Shown piece after piece: positions 1-8,720 of a stretch of DNA of 64,000 nucleotides. Location of the stretch: positions 1-64,000 of the forward strand of contig CAVZWL010000006.1 in assembly GCA_963778945.1 (NCBI GenBank). The letters run 5' to 3'. The translations under genes were made by a program, and so were the position numbers. Each line of letters begins with the position of its first letter. Within the stretch, counting starts at the first letter, position 1. Below the pieces are notes generated by a model. That model worked only from the letters and a program-made list of their open reading frames with translations, was not told where the DNA came from and searched no databases. Origin of the DNA: Fen-1254 sp963778945 (GTDB taxonomy: Bacteria; Bacteroidota; Ignavibacteria; UBA10030).

Positions 1-56
1 GCCGAATAATAGGTCGCAGAAATAATATGACATTTTAAAGGAAAGGATCGAAAAAA

Positions 57-949
57 ATGGTTGAAAGAAAACGCAAATCAAAACAAGCAGAATTTTTAAA
101 ATGGTTTGAGCCAATACTTGAGGCGCTAAGGCAATTAGGTGGTGCTGGAAAAGCCAAAGAAGTTATTGATCAAATTGCCAAAAATTTAAAAATTCCTGAC
201 AATACATTAGAAGAAACTCTGAATCAGGAACTCTTCGTTTCCCGAATCAGGTTGCATGGGCAAGACAATATTTAGTTTGGGAAGGTTATCTTGATGACAA
301 CGCTCCTCGTGGGACATGGGCGCTTACTCCATTGGGTTTTAAGACACATTTAGATGAAAACCAAGCAAGACAGATCTTTTTAAAATGGGTGGATATTCAT
401 CAAAAGGCGCTAAAAGAAAAAAGCGATAAAGAAGTGATTAAGGAGCAAGAAGAAAATAAACCGGACTCTGTTGAAAACACTTATTTTCCTACTTTGCTCG
501 AAATATTACAAAAACTATCACCAAAGGGTTTTGAAGATATTTGTAAGCGACTTTTACGAGAACACGGTTTTGAAAATGTCGAGGTAACTGGCAGTTCACA
601 TGATGGCGGTATTGATGGATCTGGAACTTTAGAATTAAATCCTTTTGTACGGATGAAGGTTTTGTTCCAATGTAAAAAATATAAGGGCACAGTTTCAAGA
701 GCCCAAGTCGGAGATTTCCGAAATGCAATGATTGGTAGAGCCGAGAAAGGAATTATATTGACAACAGGTACATTTTCCGAAGATGCAAAGCGTGAAGCAT
801 TAAGGGACGGTGCACCGCCAATTGAGCTAATCAATGGTGAAAAACTTATTGAGCTTTTTGAGAGTGTTCAACTTGGTGTAAAGCCTAAAACAGTTTATGA
901 GGCTGATGTAAAATTCTTTCAACCTTATTTAGAAATAAAATCAAAATGA
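57..949 (+). CDS. Mrr-like restriction endonuclease, one apparent frameshift
   Basis: Two open segments (57-275 and the frame ending at 949) make one protein of about 297 residues. The first part has the Mrr N-terminal winged-helix look (FLKWFEPILEALRQLGG, then a segment ending EETLN). Adding one T after base 222 restores NSGTLRFPNQVAWARQYLV, the expected end of that domain, and joins the second part. The C-terminal part has the Mrr catalytic fold motif: Asp in GGIDG and the Q-x-K of LFQCKKYKG. Mrr-family enzymes cleave modified or foreign DNA. The gene lies in the first cassette, whose 5' core is outside the window. The frameshift is either a real inactivating deletion or a sequence error; other genes here suggest error. 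Confidence 0.8.
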
Positions 950-1303
950 TTTCCTGCACCATAATTATTAGCCAGCATTTGCATTGGGCTAGAATAAAAT
1001 GATTCACAACGACCGTATTCACCTTGCGAAGGTCTACCCACCTTCGCAAGGTGAGGGATATAAAGGAAAAATGTTGAGCGAACGCATATTACAACCCACG
1101 CAACCTGCACCATCATGAGGATGAAAAGACATAAATACGCTCTTTTTGATGAAAACTCTCCAAATCAAAGGAATATTATAGTGCATCGAGGGATGGTTAT
1201 TTCGTTCTCAATAGTTTTTCATTATTATTGTGTTGTTCAATCTTCAAATTCTGGGTGAACGGCTTTCATTCAATACCCATAGAGAGTATTGTGCAATGGC
1301 TCA
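950..1303. other. Non-coding 3' part of first cassette, with a perfect hairpin
   Basis: No convincing gene. Bases 1021-1052 form a 12-bp perfect inverted repeat (ACCTTGCGAAGG, 8-base loop, CCTTCGCAAGGT). No T-run follows, so it is not a normal terminator. It may be a relic of another attC loop. Confidence 0.5.
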
Positions 1304-1397
1304 GTTCAACCAAATTTTATCCGCACTTGGGCACAAGGATTATTGTAACTTCAAGTTTTTTTTGGCCCAAGTACGGATAAAATCCTTAACGTTAGGC
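1304..1397 (+). repeat. attC site 1, canonical size
   Basis: About 94 bp. The left core GTTCAAC fits RYYYAAC and the right core GTTAGGC fits GTTRRRY. Between them is a long imperfect palindrome: TTTTATCCGCACTTGGGC (from about 1315) pairs with GCCCAAGTACGGATAAAA (ending about 1382). This is the only attC in the array with both a normal length and a fully paired stem, so it is a useful internal reference for the oversized ones. Confidence 0.8.
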
Positions 1398-1422
1398 AGC
1401 CCAAAATAATTAAGGAGGTGCT

Positions 1423-1785
1423 ATGGAATTAATAAACAAGGACACATTGAAAATCCTTATTGATCTGTTAATAAAAAAATCTTCTTTTGACCAAGAAACT
1501 CTACAGAGTATTCAAAAAATGAAAGACGATGATTATTTTCCTCTCATCTATAATGATATGCTTGCGTTGAATAAATATAAAACTGGGATTTATAAAAATA
1601 CGCCAAAAGTGATAGGTTCAGCCATAAAATCTTCACCGTACGAGAAAGTAATAGTATCCTACTTGGAGTATTTGGTTAAGAAATCAGATGAGTGTGAGAG
1701 TTATGAAAAAATTCCTTATCTAAAATCAATTGAAGTGTTTGTCAATTGGCTAAATACTGAAGTTTTAGTATATGATAAAAAATAG
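1423..1785 (+). CDS. Hypothetical cassette protein, 120 aa
   Basis: Not recognised. A 120-residue, charged, probably helical soluble protein without signal peptide or membrane segment. The start is supported by AGGAGG a few bases upstream of the ATG. It is the only gene of its cassette, lying between the core at 1391 and the inverse core at 1793, and ends 8 bp before that core. Cassette genes of this kind usually depend on readthrough or their own weak promoter; none is evident. Confidence 0.65.
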   Translation: MELINKDTLKILIDLLIKKSSFDQETLQSIQKMKDDDYFPLIYNDMLALNKYKTGIYKNTPKVIGSAIKSSPYEKVIVSYLEYLVKKSDECESYEKIPYLKSIEVFVNWLNTEVLVYDKK

Positions 1786-2001
1786 TTGGGCTGCCTAACC
1801 AGGCGCTCAAGCTGTTATGTAAAAAGTCAAGAGGTCAATAAAAATATTTAGGACATTATTTCGTCTCCATTCTCTGGGATAGAATGCAAGATAGAATAAT
1901 AAAAGAATCATCCTGTTATAAACAGTTCCCGCATAAAACACGAGACTGCAAGAAGTGTGAATGAGATTCAAAAAAGTGCGGCTGTAATCTGACGGTAATC
2001 C

Positions 2002-3270
2002 TGACGAACAAAGTTCATCGGGACAAGCTTGAGCAAACAGTCCGCACCGATATTTATAGGATTCCTTTATTCTATAATTGCATAGTACTTACGCGACAAG
2101 AGCGTAGACATATTGTTCTTGGTTGAGCCAAACATGGCGAACTCTTTTTAGGAGTTTCTTTGCAATGCGAATGATGGCGTCTTGAGGCTTCATCCGCTTG
2201 GTAAGTTCTTTGAATTTGAGAGTCAAAGCAGGATCTTCTTCGACAGCAACCCATGCGGATTCGATCATGAGAGATCGCAGGAATTTATTCTGTCTGTAAG
2301 AAATGCCGTTTACATAGACCTTCTTATCAGAGGTCTGTGTTGAAGGGACAAGCCCGACAAAATTGGCAAGAGCATCGTCATTGTGGAAACGTTTCATGTC
2401 TATAATTTCGGTGTAGAGCGACATTGCCGAAATGAAGGCAATGCCTGGAATGCCCTGTAGTACATTCATAATGGGGGCTATTTTTTGTTGCCGGGCTTCT
2501 TTGCGCAGTTGTTTAAGCACGTTCTTATTGTGATCGCGGATTTCTTTGAGCTGGATAATCAAATTCTGGAGCGTAAAATTGCCGGCGGGAGTAAGCAGTT
2601 GAAGTTTCTCAAGCCATAGGATGAAGGCGTGGGACCAACGGTTATTGCCGGAGAATTGGAGAGGAATCGGTATTCCTTGAGCATAGAGGAGTCCTTTGAT
2701 TCTGTTTTTTATTCGAGTTTGAGATTGAATGATCCTGTATCGCAGCCGCATAAGCATACGTAATTCTTCTTGGAAAGTATCGGGAATATAGATTCCGTGG
2801 AGAGATTTATTTTCAAGTTCACGGGAGAGCTTGCGAGAATCAATGGGATCGCATTTGTTGACTCGTTCTTTGTTCATAGTCGGAACGTCGGCAGGATTGC
2901 AGACGATGCAATCGATGTTGTTTTGTCGGAAGATGCGCAGTGCCCAGAAACCGCAGAAACCGGCTTCGTAGACGATATGATAAATGCCGTCGGGATAATG
3001 TTTCTTGAGATAGGTAATGAGTTCAAGAGGTGCTGGATTCATAGAGAAGGTTTTGAGTTCCAAGCCATCGAGACGTATGGTGACCTTCCAGTTCTTGAGA
3101 TGTGCATCAATACCAACGAAAAAGTGAGCGTTGGCGAATGAGATTGTCTGTGCGATATTCATAAAATATTTCCTTATGTTTAGTTGAATTCGCTGTAAGA
3201 TAATTATTTTAAACATAACTTCTGACGGAATGAGCGTGAGTACGTTAAGCATGGCTGGTGGTGGGTTTTC
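2002..3270 (-). mobile_element. IS110-family insertion sequence A (boundaries approximate)
   Basis: Limits are set only by where attC homology stops on each side (about 2001, and 3260-3300). No terminal inverted repeats or target duplication were seen, which fits IS110-family behaviour. The sequence upstream of the transposase start (3163-3270) is the place where IS110-group elements encode their guide (bridge) RNA; this was not shown here. Confidence 0.6.
2089..3162 (-). CDS. IS110-family transposase (DEDD recombinase)
   Basis: About 357 residues from the ATG at 3162, chosen because AAGGA lies just upstream and the protein then begins MNIAQTISFANAHFFVGIDA; the frame is open 30 residues further upstream. 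The N-terminal DEDD domain shows Asp in FVGIDAHLKNW, Glu in YEAGFCGF and the pair in CDPIDSRKLS. The C-terminal transposase_20 domain shows LQGIPGIAFISAMSLYTEI and a region with FVGLVPSTQTSD. These enzymes integrate by RNA-guided recombination without terminal repeats. The gene is full length and appears intact. It lies antisense to the cassettes, inside attC site 2. Confidence 0.92.
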   Translation of the reverse strand: MNIAQTISFANAHFFVGIDAHLKNWKVTIRLDGLELKTFSMNPAPLELITYLKKHYPDGIYHIVYEAGFCGFWALRIFRQNNIDCIVCNPADVPTMNKERVNKCDPIDSRKLSRELENKSLHGIYIPDTFQEELRMLMRLRYRIIQSQTRIKNRIKGLLYAQGIPIPLQFSGNNRWSHAFILWLEKLQLLTPAGNFTLQNLIIQLKEIRDHNKNVLKQLRKEARQQKIAPIMNVLQGIPGIAFISAMSLYTEIIDMKRFHNDDALANFVGLVPSTQTSDKKVYVNGISYRQNKFLRSLMIESAWVAVEEDPALTLKFKELTKRMKPQDAIIRIAKKLLKRVRHVWLNQEQYVYALVA

Positions 3271-3465
3271 GTTTTTATTATTCAGTTTATAGTAACTATA
3301 ACTTTTATATTTATTAATTTGGTTGTCAGCATGAACTTATTTCGTTGGGTGCATGTTGCAAATTTGCAGTGCCGCAGCTTAGTGCCCATCCGTTAGAACG
3401 CACGCACAAACTTTAGCACATTTGAGACATTCAGACACAATGATTCTAATTGAATACATACATCA

Positions 3466-4557
3466 ATGACGGACTTCCGATTTCGCAGACTTGAACGTTT
3501 CAAAACCGGTGGCAGTGGAAATAACATGCAATTATCTATTCCTCTTCCAACCTCTGAGACCGGAAAAATTCTACGCTATTGTCCTAACGAGAATTGTGCG
3601 CCAAGGCGGTTTCAACTTGGAAGCGTACCTGAAGCACGATCAATATCACCAGACCATGAATCTTTGATAAGAAGACAACCCGGTGTCAACGGTATTACAT
3701 GCCCATACTGTGGAAATGATTCTCCGGATGTCGAATTTACCGCCCCCGAAGATATTAAGGCCGCGCATGATCTTATCGGATGGGAAGTCGAGCAAGATAT
3801 TGGCGATTGGCTTGAAAAGTTAGCGGACGATTTCAATCGTAATACCTCCAAGGGCGGCTTAATTTCCGTCAGCATGAATGCCAAACGATCCAACAGATCG
3901 GCTCCACGGCCTTGGAGGCAAGATTTACTGAGAGATCTCACGTGTGATATTTGTCATCGCAGTTATGGTGTATATGCTATTGGTTTTTTCTGCCCAGACT
4001 GTGGGGCAAGAAACATTTCAATTCACTTCCATAGAGAAATCGAAATTGTTGTAGGTCAAATCGATCTCGCTGAAGAATTACCAATTCCTGTGAAACGTGA
4101 GCTTTCCTATCGAATTCTTGGCAACGCACATGAGGATGTTGTGACTGCCTTTGAAGCATATCTTAAAAGTATTTTCCGATTCGTAGCACTAAAACGATTT
4201 GATACTAGTCAGCTTGAAATCGTCAACAAAGAATCTCGAGGCAATCCCTTTCAAAATATTACCAGGTCCCAAACACTTTTCGCACATTTTAACGTTGATC
4301 CTTTTTCCTCTCTAGATTCGGAACAGATGAAGAACCTTAAACTGAACATTGAGAAGCGGCATGTAATTGGCCATAATCTTGGTCTTGCCGATGACAAATA
4401 TATCGAAGTTACGCAAGAAGGAAATCTCGGTGAGACGGTGACGCTTCTTGGAGATGAAATCGAACAATTCGCATTTATTTGCAGCCGTGTTGTCGCACAT
4501 TTGGAAAGTTCTCTGCCAGAGTTCTTTCCAGGGAAAAAGCAAATTGAGTTAACTTGA
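3466..4557 (+). CDS. Zinc-ribbon protein with C-terminal HEPN-like domain
   Basis: A 363-residue protein (a start at 3526, MQLSIPLPTSE, is equally possible). Cysteine pairs form two putative zinc ribbons: CPNENC/CPYCGND near residues 39-79, and CDICHRSY/CPDCGAR near 163-180. Near the C-terminus, RHVIGHNLGLADDKY (Arg298 to His303) matches the R-x4-H pattern and following context of HEPN domains, which are often metal-independent ribonucleases in toxin or defence systems. The assignment rests on that motif alone. It is the single gene of a cassette (cores at 3392 and 4579). A role in defence or as a toxin is inference. Confidence 0.55.
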   Translation: MTDFRFRRLERFKTGGSGNNMQLSIPLPTSETGKILRYCPNENCAPRRFQLGSVPEARSISPDHESLIRRQPGVNGITCPYCGNDSPDVEFTAPEDIKAAHDLIGWEVEQDIGDWLEKLADDFNRNTSKGGLISVSMNAKRSNRSAPRPWRQDLLRDLTCDICHRSYGVYAIGFFCPDCGARNISIHFHREIEIVVGQIDLAEELPIPVKRELSYRILGNAHEDVVTAFEAYLKSIFRFVALKRFDTSQLEIVNKESRGNPFQNITRSQTLFAHFNVDPFSSLDSEQMKNLKLNIEKRHVIGHNLGLADDKYIEVTQEGNLGETVTLLGDEIEQFAFICSRVVAHLESSLPEFFPGKKQIELT

Positions 4558-4578
4558 ATAATAGATTCCAATGCGTGC

Positions 4579-4910
4579 GCCCTAACCAGTCGCTACTAAT
4601 GACAGATTGAGATAACTGGCGAATTTAGCGTAAATTAAGGGCACATAGTTTTATGCTTTAGATTGCACTTTCATATACTACTATCTGTCATCTGCATGAA
4701 GATTCTTGACATAGTCAAGATGGAAACCTCAAGCTGACAGCGTAAAAATATTGCACGCGGCAGCGTGCACAATAAATACGCAGACATATTAAAGATAGCG
4801 TGGTTGCAATTTACCGCGTGTTGGAATGTGAAGTTAAATAATAAATGGTTGGCGCTCGCGCGGCGGAATTGCAATTGGAAGGTTATCGTTTCCGCAGCTT
4901 AGCGCCCGTC
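4579..4910 (+). repeat. attC site 3, right core missing
   Basis: Starts GCCCTAACCAGTCGC and is nearly identical to attC site 6 (10330-10674) over more than 300 bp, down to CAGCTTAGCGCCCGTCC. There site 6 continues GTTAGG, but here unrelated sequence begins at 4911. The left core matches the start of its own cassette (GTTAGAACGCACGCAC at 3392). The lost right core coincides with the flank of the IS110-family element B. Confidence 0.75.
4593..4738 (+). repeat. ~145-bp attC-loop module, copy 1
   Basis: Runs from ACTAATGACAGATTGAGATA to CCTCAAGCTGAC. Its ends contain AATGACAGAT and ATCTGTCATC in inverted orientation. Other copies are at 7473, 10349 and 13293, all at the same place just inside the left core of an attC. 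Confidence 0.85.
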
Positions 4911-5321
4911 CTGCTTGTTGAATGTCAAGAGAAAAATGAAGTTAAGAGAAATAAAATTATTTCTTGAGAAGATATAAACCTCCCGTTCTTTGAAAAAAAC
5001 AATAGCCATTATGTTCTTATTGGTTGACTCTTGGACAGAGTATTCCTGTTGACAATGAAGAGCAGCTCTTGCGGAGAATGCACAGCGTCTCGTTTCTCGT
5101 GCCTTTCGATCTACCCATGCTTTCGTTGGTGATCTGCACACACGGTGCAGGAAACGACTTTTCTAATTCGATCCGAAAGGCTGAGACGCCCGAGCACATT
5201 CTGTTAGACGAAGCGCCGTCTTGGAAGACGACCTTCCAGCATGCTAAGGGGTCGGGCATTCCAGCCGCAAAGAGAAAATCTCATCTTGTCAAGGAATTTA
5301 CTTTCTTCTGTTCAGAAACAG
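4911..5321. other. Non-coding flank of IS110 element B; possible structured RNA
   Basis: No gene is supported on either strand. The stretch lies 3' of the transposase and begins exactly where attC homology ends. It contains short self-complementary pieces (for example CGTCTTGGAAGACG near 5218). In IS1111-type members of IS110 the non-coding end downstream of the transposase encodes the bridge RNA, so this is the natural place to look. That link is inference; no fold was computed. Confidence 0.3.
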
Positions 5322-6635
5322 TTATGCTGCGTGTTTCTTTTGTTTTTGACGTTCCTCCTTTCGTTGTGCAACTTGTTGTTCTAAGGCTCTGAGCTGATCA
5401 ACACTCTGGCTGCGCAATTGATATGGACGCTGCTCTTTGACCAAAGCCATAATGAGTTTTAACAATGGTGTAGTAGATGCAACAATGTTTTTTCGATATT
5501 TGGAAGGCTTCAACTGTCTTCGCAGGAATTTGATTCTGACTTCGGGAATCCATTTAACGGTTTCTTCTGCCATGCAGTAAAGGAGCCATTGGAGTCTTCT
5601 GTTGCCAATATGGGAGATATGACGAGCGCCAACGTATTGTCCTGATTGAGACAGGCGCAAGTTGAATCCGATATATTTTTGAATTTGTTTATAGTGCTTG
5701 AAGCGGTGAATGTCCCGGACTTCGGCTAAGAACAGAGCCGTGCTGAGATGAGAGACACCTTTGAGACTTCGCAAGATATCATATTCCGGCAGCTGCTGAG
5801 CTAAAGAGACTAAAGCGCTGAATATCTTCTGGATTTGAGCCTCAAGGGTCTCAATGAGAGCCATCCAGCAATTGACGGTGATGCGCTCAGCAGGGGATTC
5901 TTCTAAAGTTTTAACGATGCCAATACTGTGTTGTGCGGCGAGCTGAAGTTGGAGCAAAGTGTTCATTCCGTGTTGATGGCGGGATATAGCAGAAATGGCT
6001 TTGGCTTCGAGATCAATATCCAGGGCAAGGAAATCTTCTGGGAAGAGATATTTCTTGAGCAAATAATGAGCGGTCTGTGTATCGGGCTCCAGAACAGAAA
6101 GAAACTCAGGGAAGAGTTGTTCGATAGCAGAGCGGAGCCGAGCACGATTTTGAGCAAGTTCCTTGCGAAGTTTATCGTAGGTTATACTCAGTCGGTGCAT
6201 AGCGTTGGATGATGTGGAATATTCTTGATAAAGATCAAAGTGCCCGTTGTGCGTATTGGAAGCAACCAGGAGAGCGTCTTTGGGATCTGTACGAGAGAAA
6301 TCGTGATGAGCCATGGGACGGGAGAGATGGGTTGTTAGAGGGCTGACCGTGAGGACGGTATAGCCTTCAGATCTGAGATAGAAGGCAAGTGTCAACCAGA
6401 GATTGCAGGAAGTCTCGATGGCAAAGACGGTATTATCGGTGTTGCATAAAGGGAACAAGAGAGTTAATTTATGCCAGAGAGCAAGGTTATAACCTTGGTA
6501 GCTGACATCAAAGGCGAAGGATTTACCAATTTGCAGGCCGGAAGGGTCGAGAAGAACGGCCTGATGTTTTGCCTTTGCAGGATCGATGCCGACAATATAT
6601 TTTCCGGCAATGAGTTGTAGTTTTGTTGAATCCAT
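5322..6635 (-). CDS. IS110-family transposase, element B
   Basis: 437 residues, ATG at 6635 preceded by AAGGAGA. The N-terminal DEDD domain has Asp in VGIDPAKAKHQAVL, Glu in FAIETSCNLW and the pair in RTDPKDALLV. The C-terminal domain has LRSLKGVSHLSTALFLAEV, YIGFNLRLSQSG and ISHIGNRRLQWLL. The last residues are rich in Lys, Arg and Gln. It is longer than, and clearly different from, the transposase at 2089-3162, so this is a separate element and not a second copy. It is antisense to the cassettes, follows a truncated attC (4579-4910), and precedes another attC end (6690-6866). Confidence 0.92.
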   Translation of the reverse strand: MDSTKLQLIAGKYIVGIDPAKAKHQAVLLDPSGLQIGKSFAFDVSYQGYNLALWHKLTLLFPLCNTDNTVFAIETSCNLWLTLAFYLRSEGYTVLTVSPLTTHLSRPMAHHDFSRTDPKDALLVASNTHNGHFDLYQEYSTSSNAMHRLSITYDKLRKELAQNRARLRSAIEQLFPEFLSVLEPDTQTAHYLLKKYLFPEDFLALDIDLEAKAISAISRHQHGMNTLLQLQLAAQHSIGIVKTLEESPAERITVNCWMALIETLEAQIQKIFSALVSLAQQLPEYDILRSLKGVSHLSTALFLAEVRDIHRFKHYKQIQKYIGFNLRLSQSGQYVGARHISHIGNRRLQWLLYCMAEETVKWIPEVRIKFLRRQLKPSKYRKNIVASTTPLLKLIMALVKEQRPYQLRSQSVDQLRALEQQVAQRKEERQKQKKHAA

Positions 6636-6689
6636 AGATGTTCTCCTTAAAATATGAGTGATGGTGATAATATCTTCATCTTTTTATGT

Positions 6690-6866
6690 AAATGTTTGGC
6701 GGGTTTACCCGACTGATTTTGAGGCGGGGTATCATCGCTACGGGTCCATGTACCGAGTGAGAGATGATCGTCTCGGGGCGTCAGGACTTAATCCCGTTTG
6801 CGGGAGCGCCGATCTCATTGTAGGAATACCCCGCCGTTATTTTTCGTAATATAGAAATCGTTAGGC
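6690..6866 (+). repeat. attC end 4 (left half missing)
   Basis: Ends ATATAGAAATC then GTTAGGC (core 6860-6866). It resembles the attC end at 16050-16146: both have GCGGG..TACCCGACT or GCCCGACT, GAGCG.CGATCTCATT, and TTATTTTTCGT with a following AATAGAAATCGTTAG. No matching left core was found, so the partner was probably lost when IS element B arrived. Confidence 0.55.
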
Positions 6867-6883
6867 GGCAGAAAGAGAAGCTT

Positions 6884-7453
6884 ATGAATCTAAATGTTAT
6901 CGTCAAATCCTATGTTCAAAAGCTCAGAAAGCGTTCTGAAAAAGAGTTGGATTGGTTTCGTCAACAGGCGACCATCGCAGACGCAATAGAAATTGCTGCA
7001 ACGGCGATCAATCATAAACAAAAGAGATTTTCTCATCAACGCCGCCTTAAGAAGAAAGCCTTACAACAAGCTAAGAAAGCTCTTCTAGATAATCTTCAAT
7101 CTATCAGCGCAGTTCGCGATTTCGATGCGCTGTTTCAGATTATCCACAAGTGTGTATCTCCTATTGACGGAATCGGATCACTCTACATTTATGATACTTC
7201 ACTGCGAATCGGCGCAAAGTTAGGCAAATTACCCAAACGTGTGTATCTTCATGCTGGAACAAGAAAAGGTGCCAAGGCTTTACATTTAGAATACAAAAAG
7301 GATTTTCTAGATATCTCGGAGGTTCCAGAATCACTTCGACAACTTGAGCCGCACGAGATTGAAGACGTACTTTGCATTTTCAAAGATCGATTTAAAGAGA
7401 CTGAATCGTTAAAAGACGTTGACGAACTTGCAGAAAGAAGTTGGTGCGCTTAG
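6884..7453 (+). CDS. Conserved hypothetical cassette protein, 189 aa
   Basis: A soluble 189-residue protein. The basic, helical N-terminal third is rich in Lys and Arg; the central part contains DGIGSLYIYDTSLRIGAKLG and PKRVYLHAGTRKGAKAL. I recall this second pattern from uncharacterised bacterial proteins but cannot name a function. The start at 6884 follows GAGAAG. It is the only gene in its cassette (core 6860, inverse core 7461), and GTTAGGCGGCAG at the start pairs perfectly with CTGCCGCCTAAC at the end. Confidence 0.65.
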   Translation: MNLNVIVKSYVQKLRKRSEKELDWFRQQATIADAIEIAATAINHKQKRFSHQRRLKKKALQQAKKALLDNLQSISAVRDFDALFQIIHKCVSPIDGIGSLYIYDTSLRIGAKLGKLPKRVYLHAGTRKGAKALHLEYKKDFLDISEVPESLRQLEPHEIEDVLCIFKDRFKETESLKDVDELAERSWCA

Positions 7454-7460
7454 TGCTGCC

Positions 7461-7748
7461 GCCTAACCAGTCGCTACTAATGACAGATTGAGATAGTTAC
7501 CGAATTTAGCGTAAATTAAGGGCACATAGTTTTACGCTTTAGATTGCACTTTCATAGGCTACTCTCTGTCATCTGCATGAAGATTCTTGACGTAGTCAAG
7601 ATGAAAACCTCAAGCTGACGGAAAGAGCGCGGGTGGTTTTTACCGCGCGTTGGAAAGTAAATATGTTTAATTATGGGTTTGGTGCTCACGCGACGAAAGT
7701 ACGGTTGGAAGGTTTTAAGTACCGCAGCTTAGTGCCCATCCGTTAGGC
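7461..7748 (+). repeat. attC site 5, oversized (288 bp)
   Basis: Left core GCCTAAC at 7461, right core GTTAGGC at 7742. The L boxes pair: CTCAAGCTGAC near 7610 with CGCAGCTTAGTGCCC near 7722. The ~145-bp module is inserted just after the left core. Both cores agree with the cassettes they bound. Confidence 0.8.
7473..7619 (+). repeat. ~145-bp attC-loop module, copy 2
   Basis: Same module as at 4593, with scattered substitutions, ending CCTCAAGCTGAC. Confidence 0.85.
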
Positions 7749-8240
7749 CGCATAACAAGAAAATCTTTATGAAAACAATCTTTGATCTAATATCCATCGA
7801 CCTTGCCAGTCTTCCCAACTCCAATTGTAACGAGGTTGGTAAACGAACAATCTCCAGTGGTCAACAATTAACAGAATACAATATGGCATTGGATAATCTG
7901 GAACTTGGCTTATTTAAAATAGTAAATGTGTTCCATTTCTCAGATGGCAATAAGAACGTTGATTTCAGGAATCCCAATCTCTCGTCAATCAAAATCACAG
8001 CTCTTGAAAAGTTGATTAATACTCTTTATTCACTTTACGGCAAGGACTCTAATAAGACTCCATTGGGTGCCTTTACATCGGATGATCAATTCGCCGTGTA
8101 CAAAACGTTATCGATGATCCAATTAATGTATTTTGGATCGGGCGAATGTGGATGTCGGATAAGCCCTCTTTGCCTATATTGATGAGACAAAATACTGTAT
8201 AATGATGTAACTCACAATCGAGGGCAGAGGAGCAGAATAA

Positions 8241-8720
8241 ATGGTACAAGCACGGATAGAACAACTACCCCAGACACCTGTAATGGAAGGAGGCCGTAGG
8301 CCGACTGGAGTTACGGGTGCAGAAACACCAAAGATGGAAGTTGAGGTGGTCGCAGGTAAAAGACGCCGACGATTGTCAATTGGCTATAAGGTCCGAGTAA
8401 TAGAAGCAGTTGCAGAAATGAAAGCCAATGGGAGCAGCAGTTCAATCGGATCGTATTTGCGCAAAGAAGGATTGTATTATTCCTCAGTTCGCAAATGGAT
8501 TGAGCAACAGGAACGCGGAGAATTAAGTTCGATCAAGAGCGGCGGTAAGATAAAAAGTCGAGTCGTTTTGCAGGCGGAGATACACCGATTACGTCGACAA
8601 TTGGAGAGCACAGAAAAGAAGCTCAAGAAGACGGAATTAATCGTAGAGCTCCAAAAAAAACTTTCGTTGATTCTGGGACTCGACCAAGTCGAGACCGACG
8701 AGAAAAAAGCCGAGCAATGA
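8241..8720 (+). CDS. IS3-family transposase OrfA (helix-turn-helix)
   Basis: 159 residues. The central segment RRRLSIGYKVRVIEAVAEM, followed by SSSIGSYLRKEGLYYSSVRKW, is the DNA-binding helix-turn-helix. The C-terminal part (residues 105-150) is a heptad-rich coiled coil for multimerisation (LQAEIHRLRRQLESTEKKL). It is longer at its N-terminus than the common ~100-residue OrfA. Its stop overlaps the orfB start (ATGA at 8717-8720), which suggests translational coupling rather than the usual -1 frameshift fusion. Confidence 0.88.
   Translation: MVQARIEQLPQTPVMEGGRRPTGVTGAETPKMEVEVVAGKRRRRLSIGYKVRVIEAVAEMKANGSSSSIGSYLRKEGLYYSSVRKWIEQQERGELSSIKSGGKIKSRVVLQAEIHRLRRQLESTEKKLKKTELIVELQKKLSLILGLDQVETDEKKAEQ

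Larger units (their letters stand above)
1793..3398 (+). repeat. attC site 2, interrupted by an IS110-family element
   Basis: The left half begins GCCTAACCAGGCGCTCAAGC at 1793. It is related to the attC at 13280-13695 (shared AAGCTGTTATGTAAAAAGTC and a GAATCAT.CTGTTATAAACAG block) as far as CTGACGG near 2000. The right half ends CGCAGCTTAGTGCCCATCCG followed by the core GTTAGAA at 3392, like the attC ending at 7748. The IS110 transposase gene (2089-3162) lies between. The halves may come from one site split by insertion or from two sites fused by deletion. Confidence 0.65.
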
